DNA of 64,000 nt from Pseudaminobacter sp047739745. Its GTDB lineage: Bacteria; Pseudomonadota; Alphaproteobacteria; Rhizobiales; Rhizobiaceae. Under the pieces are notes generated by a model. That model worked only from the letters and a program-made list of their open reading frames with translations, did not search any database and was not told the DNA's origin. Location: positions 1-64,000 of the forward strand of contig NZ_JBLLVA010000013.1 in the NCBI RefSeq assembly GCF_047739745.1, read 5' to 3'. Shown here piece by piece: positions 61,160-64,000 of the stretch. Made by a program: the position numbers and the translations under genes. Each line of letters starts with the position of its first letter. Within the stretch, counting starts at the first letter, position 1.

Positions 61160-61819
61160 TCAGGCGGCACGATTGCTGGTCGCCGCCCGCACGGCCCGGA
61201 AAAAATTGTCGATCAGCGCCACATCCTTGACGCCGGCTGCGCTTTCCACGCCGGACGAGACATCGATGCCGGGCGGGTTGGCGAAACGAATGGCGTCGCC
61301 GATATTGGCGGCGTTCAATCCACCCGAAAGCATGTAATCGACTCCAGCGTCAAGGCCCGCAAGCAGGCGCCAGTCGAAGGAAACGCCGTTGCCGCCCGGG
61401 AGCTCCGAGCCGGCGGGCGGTTTGGCATCGAACAGGAAGCGATCGGCAATACCGCGATAAGGCTCGATCGCGCCAAGGTCAGCGGCTTCACGAATAGCTA
61501 AGGCCTTCACGACCGGCAGGCCGTAGCGCGCCTTCACCGTGGCGACGCGTTCCGGCGTTTCACCTCCGTGAAGCTGCAGCATGTCGGGCGCCATCGACGC
61601 GACAATATGATCCAGCAGGCGGTCGTCGGCGTCGACGGTCACAGCCACCGCCCTGGCGCGGCCGAGGGCTGCCTGCCGCAAGCGTCCGGCCTCGACGGGC
61701 TCGATGTTGCGCGGGCTCCTGGCGAAGAAAATGAAGCCGACATGGCTGGCGCCGCTGGCAAGGGCTGCTTCCAGTGACAGATCGGTTTTCAGGCCGCAAA
61801 TCTTGATATCGAGCGCCAT
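61160..61819 (-). CDS. trpF: Phosphoribosylanthranilate isomerase
   Basis: 219 residues. IKICGLKTDLSLEAALASGASHVGFIFFARSPRNI at the N-terminus (catalytic Cys-8), LQLHGGETPERV, LFDAKPP..GGNGVSFDW and LSGGLNAANIGDAI. First gene of the trpFBA cluster. Confidence 0.95.
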   Translation of the reverse strand: MALDIKICGLKTDLSLEAALASGASHVGFIFFARSPRNIEPVEAGRLRQAALGRARAVAVTVDADDRLLDHIVASMAPDMLQLHGGETPERVATVKARYGLPVVKALAIREAADLGAIEPYRGIADRFLFDAKPPAGSELPGGNGVSFDWRLLAGLDAGVDYMLSGGLNAANIGDAIRFANPPGIDVSSGVESAAGVKDVALIDNFFRAVRAATSNRAA

Positions 61820-61870
61820 GGCGGGGAAGTGCCACGAAATGGCGGCGGAGTCGAGGAAAAGAGAGAAAGG

Positions 61871-61957
61871 AGCGAATAGGGAATGGCGAGTAGCGAATAG
61901 GGGGCTCGGAAAGCACCGCGCGCCTTTATTCCCTATTCGCTACTCCCTATTCGCTAT
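61871..61957. repeat. Composite inverted repeat with AGCGAATAGGG units
   Basis: AGCGAATAGGG occurs twice on the left (61871 and 61892) and its complement CCCTATTCGCT twice on the right (61931 and 61945). The 15-nt arms 61888-61902 and 61931-61945 are perfect complements. The last codons and stop of the peptidase gene (61954) overlap the right arm. Typical of interspersed repeats in rhizobia, and placed as a terminator between two minus-strand genes. Confidence 0.75.
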
Positions 61958-62715
61958 TCACTCTCAAACATAATCGCCTGCAGCGCACCGCCGTTTCGCC
62001 GCAGCCAGCTCTTGCAGCGCTCCGTGTCGGGGCAGAGTTCCTCGCACAGCTTCCAGAAATTGGGTCCGTGATTCATTTCCTTGAGATGGGCGACCTCATG
62101 CGCCACCAGGTAATTTATGACAGGCGTCGGTGCCATCATGATACGCCAGGAGAAGGAAAGCGCGCCATCCGCGGTGCAGGATCCCCAGCGGCTCGACGTA
62201 TCGCGAAAGCGGATCGCCTTGGCACGCTTGCCGATGGTGGTGCAATGCCTGGCGACCAGCATTTCGATGTCACGCCTTGCCTCGCGCTTGAGGAAATCGG
62301 CGATGCGGCGCGGCAGGTGAACCCGGTCGCCATTGACGAGGAGGATCGGGCCGCGCTCGTCATGGCTGACCGTCACCGTGCCTCGCCTCGCAGGCTCATG
62401 CACGATCAGATGCGGCACGCCGCGTAAGGGAATCTTTATGTCCGGCCGCACCTGAGGCCGGAGAGGCACCTTGGCGAGGCGCTGTTCGAGCCAGCCTTGA
62501 TGGCGGGTGAGAAAGCGCTCCACCTCGCCCTGCCCCAGCCCTGGCGGGATCGTTATCCGCAAGCCTCGCCCGCCGGCATCTATGCGCAGCGTCAGTCGTC
62601 GGGCGCGATCGTTCTCGACGATGCGCAGCGGCAGAGCGCGGCCGGCAACCACGTGTTCCCGCTGCAGAACCGGAGCGGACTGGGGGGCCGGCGGCTTTTT
62701 GAAGAACCCGAGCAT
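61954..62715 (-). CDS. YgjP/SprT-like zinc metallopeptidase (M48-type)
   Basis: 253 residues. The zinc motif HEVAHLKEMNHGPNFW (HExxH with a third ligand His) follows SSRWGSCTADGALSFSWRIMMAP and PTPVINYLVAHE. The N-terminal region is basic and soluble. Cytoplasmic; substrate unknown. Its last codons lie in an interspersed repeat, which supplies the stop. Confidence 0.88.
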   Translation of the reverse strand: MLGFFKKPPAPQSAPVLQREHVVAGRALPLRIVENDRARRLTLRIDAGGRGLRITIPPGLGQGEVERFLTRHQGWLEQRLAKVPLRPQVRPDIKIPLRGVPHLIVHEPARRGTVTVSHDERGPILLVNGDRVHLPRRIADFLKREARRDIEMLVARHCTTIGKRAKAIRFRDTSSRWGSCTADGALSFSWRIMMAPTPVINYLVAHEVAHLKEMNHGPNFWKLCEELCPDTERCKSWLRRNGGALQAIMFESE

Positions 62716-62766
62716 GGCGATGAGATTATGTGATTCGATGGGACGTTTGTCGAAGCAGGCGCAACA

Positions 62767-62794
62767 AAAACGGCGCCGCGAACGGCGCCGTTTT
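62767..62794. terminator. Terminator between DUF2852 gene and peptidase
   Basis: AAAACGGCGCCG, CGAA loop, CGGCGCCGTTTT; U-rich on both strands. Confidence 0.9.
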
Positions 62795-62813
62795 CCATGC
62801 GGGTTCGTGCCGC

Positions 62814-63263
62814 TTACTCTTCGTCGAGCAAGCCGGGGTTCGATTTCCCGTTGTTGTTGTTCGTCGTCGGCGCGGCTGGCTTGTTGCGGTTGGCCATGAA
62901 GCGATCGAACTCTTCCTGGTCCTTGGCGCGGCGCAGTTCGCGCGCGTAATCGTCGAATTCGCCAAGCATCTCATCGAGCTTGCGCCGCTCTTCGGCCAGG
63001 CGCTCCAGCTCTTTTTCGCGCCACTCGTCGAACGCGACATTGCCGGTGCGGCGGGCATGGGTCCTGTGGGAGGCCCTGCGGCAGCCGGCAAAGACGCCGT
63101 CCGTCGCACGGTTGACATCGCGCTTGAAGCCCTCAAGCCGGTCGCCCCAGATGATGTAGGCAAGCATGGCGAGGCCGAGCGGCCAGAACACCATGAAGCC
63201 GATCACCATCAACGCGATGGTCGCCGGCGTCCAGGCCGGGCGGATCAGTGCAGTCGTGTTCAT
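62814..63263 (-). CDS. DUF2852 membrane-associated protein
   Basis: 149 residues. A hydrophobic segment near residues 14-40 (ATIALMVIGFMVFWPLGLAMLAYIIWGDR) is followed by a long charged helix (FDEWREKELERLAEERRKLDEMLGEFDDYARELRRAKDQEEFDRFMANR), a coiled coil, and an Asn-rich tail. DUF2852 is typical of Rhizobiales; function unknown. Confidence 0.85.
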   Translation of the reverse strand: MNTTALIRPAWTPATIALMVIGFMVFWPLGLAMLAYIIWGDRLEGFKRDVNRATDGVFAGCRRASHRTHARRTGNVAFDEWREKELERLAEERRKLDEMLGEFDDYARELRRAKDQEEFDRFMANRNKPAAPTTNNNNGKSNPGLLDEE

Positions 63264-63356
63264 GTTTCTTCGCGTCCTTCAGTTGATGGCAGCCGGCGGC
63301 TGCTCCATTCGACATGGGAAGGGCGCGGCCCGCCTTCAAGGCGGCGCCTGTCAAAA

Positions 63357-63371
63357 CCGTGCAAACCACGG
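63357..63371 (-). terminator. Short terminator after benE
   Basis: On the minus strand CCGTG-N5-CACGG is followed by TTTTGAC. Confidence 0.55.
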
Positions 63372-63377
63372 ATTTAG

Positions 63378-64000
63378 CTAAGATTTTTTGAGACGCTCGA
63401 CGCCTATGACGATCATGCCGGCAACCAGCCCCCAGAAGGCCGAACCGATGCCGAAGAGCGTCAGGCCGGAGGCGGTGACCGCGAAAGCGGTGGTCGCCGC
63501 CATACGCTCGCGCTCGTCGCCGAGCGCGATGCTCAGCGCATTGGCAAGCGGCGCCATCAGCGCCAGGCCGGCGACCAGCACGATGAGGCTGGGCGGCAGC
63601 ACGATGAAGATCGCCACCAGAGAGGCGCCGAACACGGCGAAGATCAGGTAGGTGAGCGCATAGAACGGTCCCGTCAACCAGCGCTGGGCCGGATCGGGAT
63701 GGGTGTCCGGTCCGGTGCAGATCGCCGCGGAAATGGCGGCCAGGTTGGTGGTCAGCGCGCCGAAGGGTGCTGAAGCCAGCGAAAACAGCCCGGTGACCGA
63801 AATCAATGGTCCAGGCACCGGCTCGTAGCCGGCTGCCTTGAGCACGGCGAGACCCGAAAGGTTCTGCGATGCCATCGTCACCAGATAGAGCGGAACCGCA
63901 AGGCCCATGACGGCCGCCATGGAGAAGGACGGCTCGATCAGAGTCAGCACGGAAAACTCCAGCGCCGGCAGTCCGCCGACGCGGCCGGTCAGGAAGGCGA
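63378..64000 (-). CDS. benE: Benzoate/H+ symporter BenE-family transporter (5' end outside)
   Basis: The C-terminal about 207 residues; the frame stays open at the window edge. Successive membrane segments include FSMAAVMGLAVPLYLVTMASQNLSGLAVLK, PFGALTTNLAAISAAICTG, FYALTYLIFAVFGASLVAIFIVLP, PSLIVLVAGLALMAPLANAL and AFAVTASGLTLFGIGSAFWGLVAG. The PLYLVTMASQN and GGLTTN/FGALTTNLAAI patterns are BenE signatures. Substrate is not certain; aromatic acids are the family prototype. Confidence 0.85.
   Translation of the reverse strand, partial: AFLTGRVGGLPALEFSVLTLIEPSFSMAAVMGLAVPLYLVTMASQNLSGLAVLKAAGYEPVPGPLISVTGLFSLASAPFGALTTNLAAISAAICTGPDTHPDPAQRWLTGPFYALTYLIFAVFGASLVAIFIVLPPSLIVLVAGLALMAPLANALSIALGDERERMAATTAFAVTASGLTLFGIGSAFWGLVAGMIVIGVERLKKS

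Noticed and set aside
1..64000. CRISPR array
   Set aside because: No set of regularly spaced identical repeats of 24-40 nt is visible.

Overview
The window looks like a chromosomal segment of an alphaproteobacterium of the Mesorhizobium/Phyllobacteriaceae type. The evidence is high-GC coding with rhizobial gene orders: pckA facing chvI-chvG-hprK-EIIA(Man)-HPr-ahcY-divL-tsaE/amgK-murU-addB-addA-trxA, and trpF-trpB-trpA-accD-folC. A DUF982 protein and general-stress (EcfG-type) promoter motifs agree with this. The assignment comes from reading the sequence; no database search was run.

Region 1 (1-2.45 kb) holds the C-terminus of an HWE-type histidine kinase, an EF-hand secreted protein, a 50-residue lipoprotein, a PRC-barrel protein and a DUF982 protein. 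Three of these genes are preceded by GGAAC-N16-(C/T)(G/A)TT motifs, which suggests a patch of the EcfG general stress regulon.

Region 2 (2,452-15,838) is a 13.4 kb integrated element bounded by a 16-bp direct repeat (TCTGGCGGAGAGAGCG). The right copy is the 3' end of a tRNA-Ser(GGA) gene. The element carries a tyrosine integrase, a repeat-rich AT-rich intergenic region that resembles a replication origin or integrase arm sites, and one tightly coupled operon. That operon encodes an AlpA-like regulator, a 684-residue protein resembling phage DNA-ejection (internal virion) proteins, two unknown proteins, an archaeo-eukaryotic-type primase candidate, a large SF2-like helicase and a DUF5681 protein. 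To the right lie a serine resolvase, a small membrane protein, a second excisionase-like HTH protein, a lipoprotein and small unknowns. No capsid, tail, portal or large terminase gene is visible. The combination (integrase, AlpA, primase/helicase, ejection-like protein, possible packaging protein) is that of a candidate phage satellite, and it is the most interesting part of the window.

Region 3 (15.8-30.4 kb) holds the tRNA-Ser gene, a quaternary-amine ABC transporter, msrA, a BMP-type nucleoside ABC binding protein and ATPase without permeases, slyX, a CAP lipoprotein, a HAD phosphatase, two Rnk-like proteins, alkB, a LysM protein, arfB and pckA.

Region 4 (30.6-48.3 kb) holds the ChvG/ChvI two-component system, a regulatory PTS module, ahcY, divL (with the diagnostic Tyr in place of the phospho-accepting His), a TsaE-AmgK fusion with MurU for peptidoglycan recycling and tRNA t6A formation, the AddAB recombination nuclease and thioredoxin.

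Region 5 (48.6-64 kb) holds a hydantoinase/oxoprolinase-like protein, an operon of two exported proteins (one a Tat-exported cupredoxin) followed by an ECF sigma factor, cysJ-cysI sulfite reductase, the convergent trpFBA-accD-folC cluster, an M48/YgjP-type peptidase, a DUF2852 protein and a partial BenE transporter.
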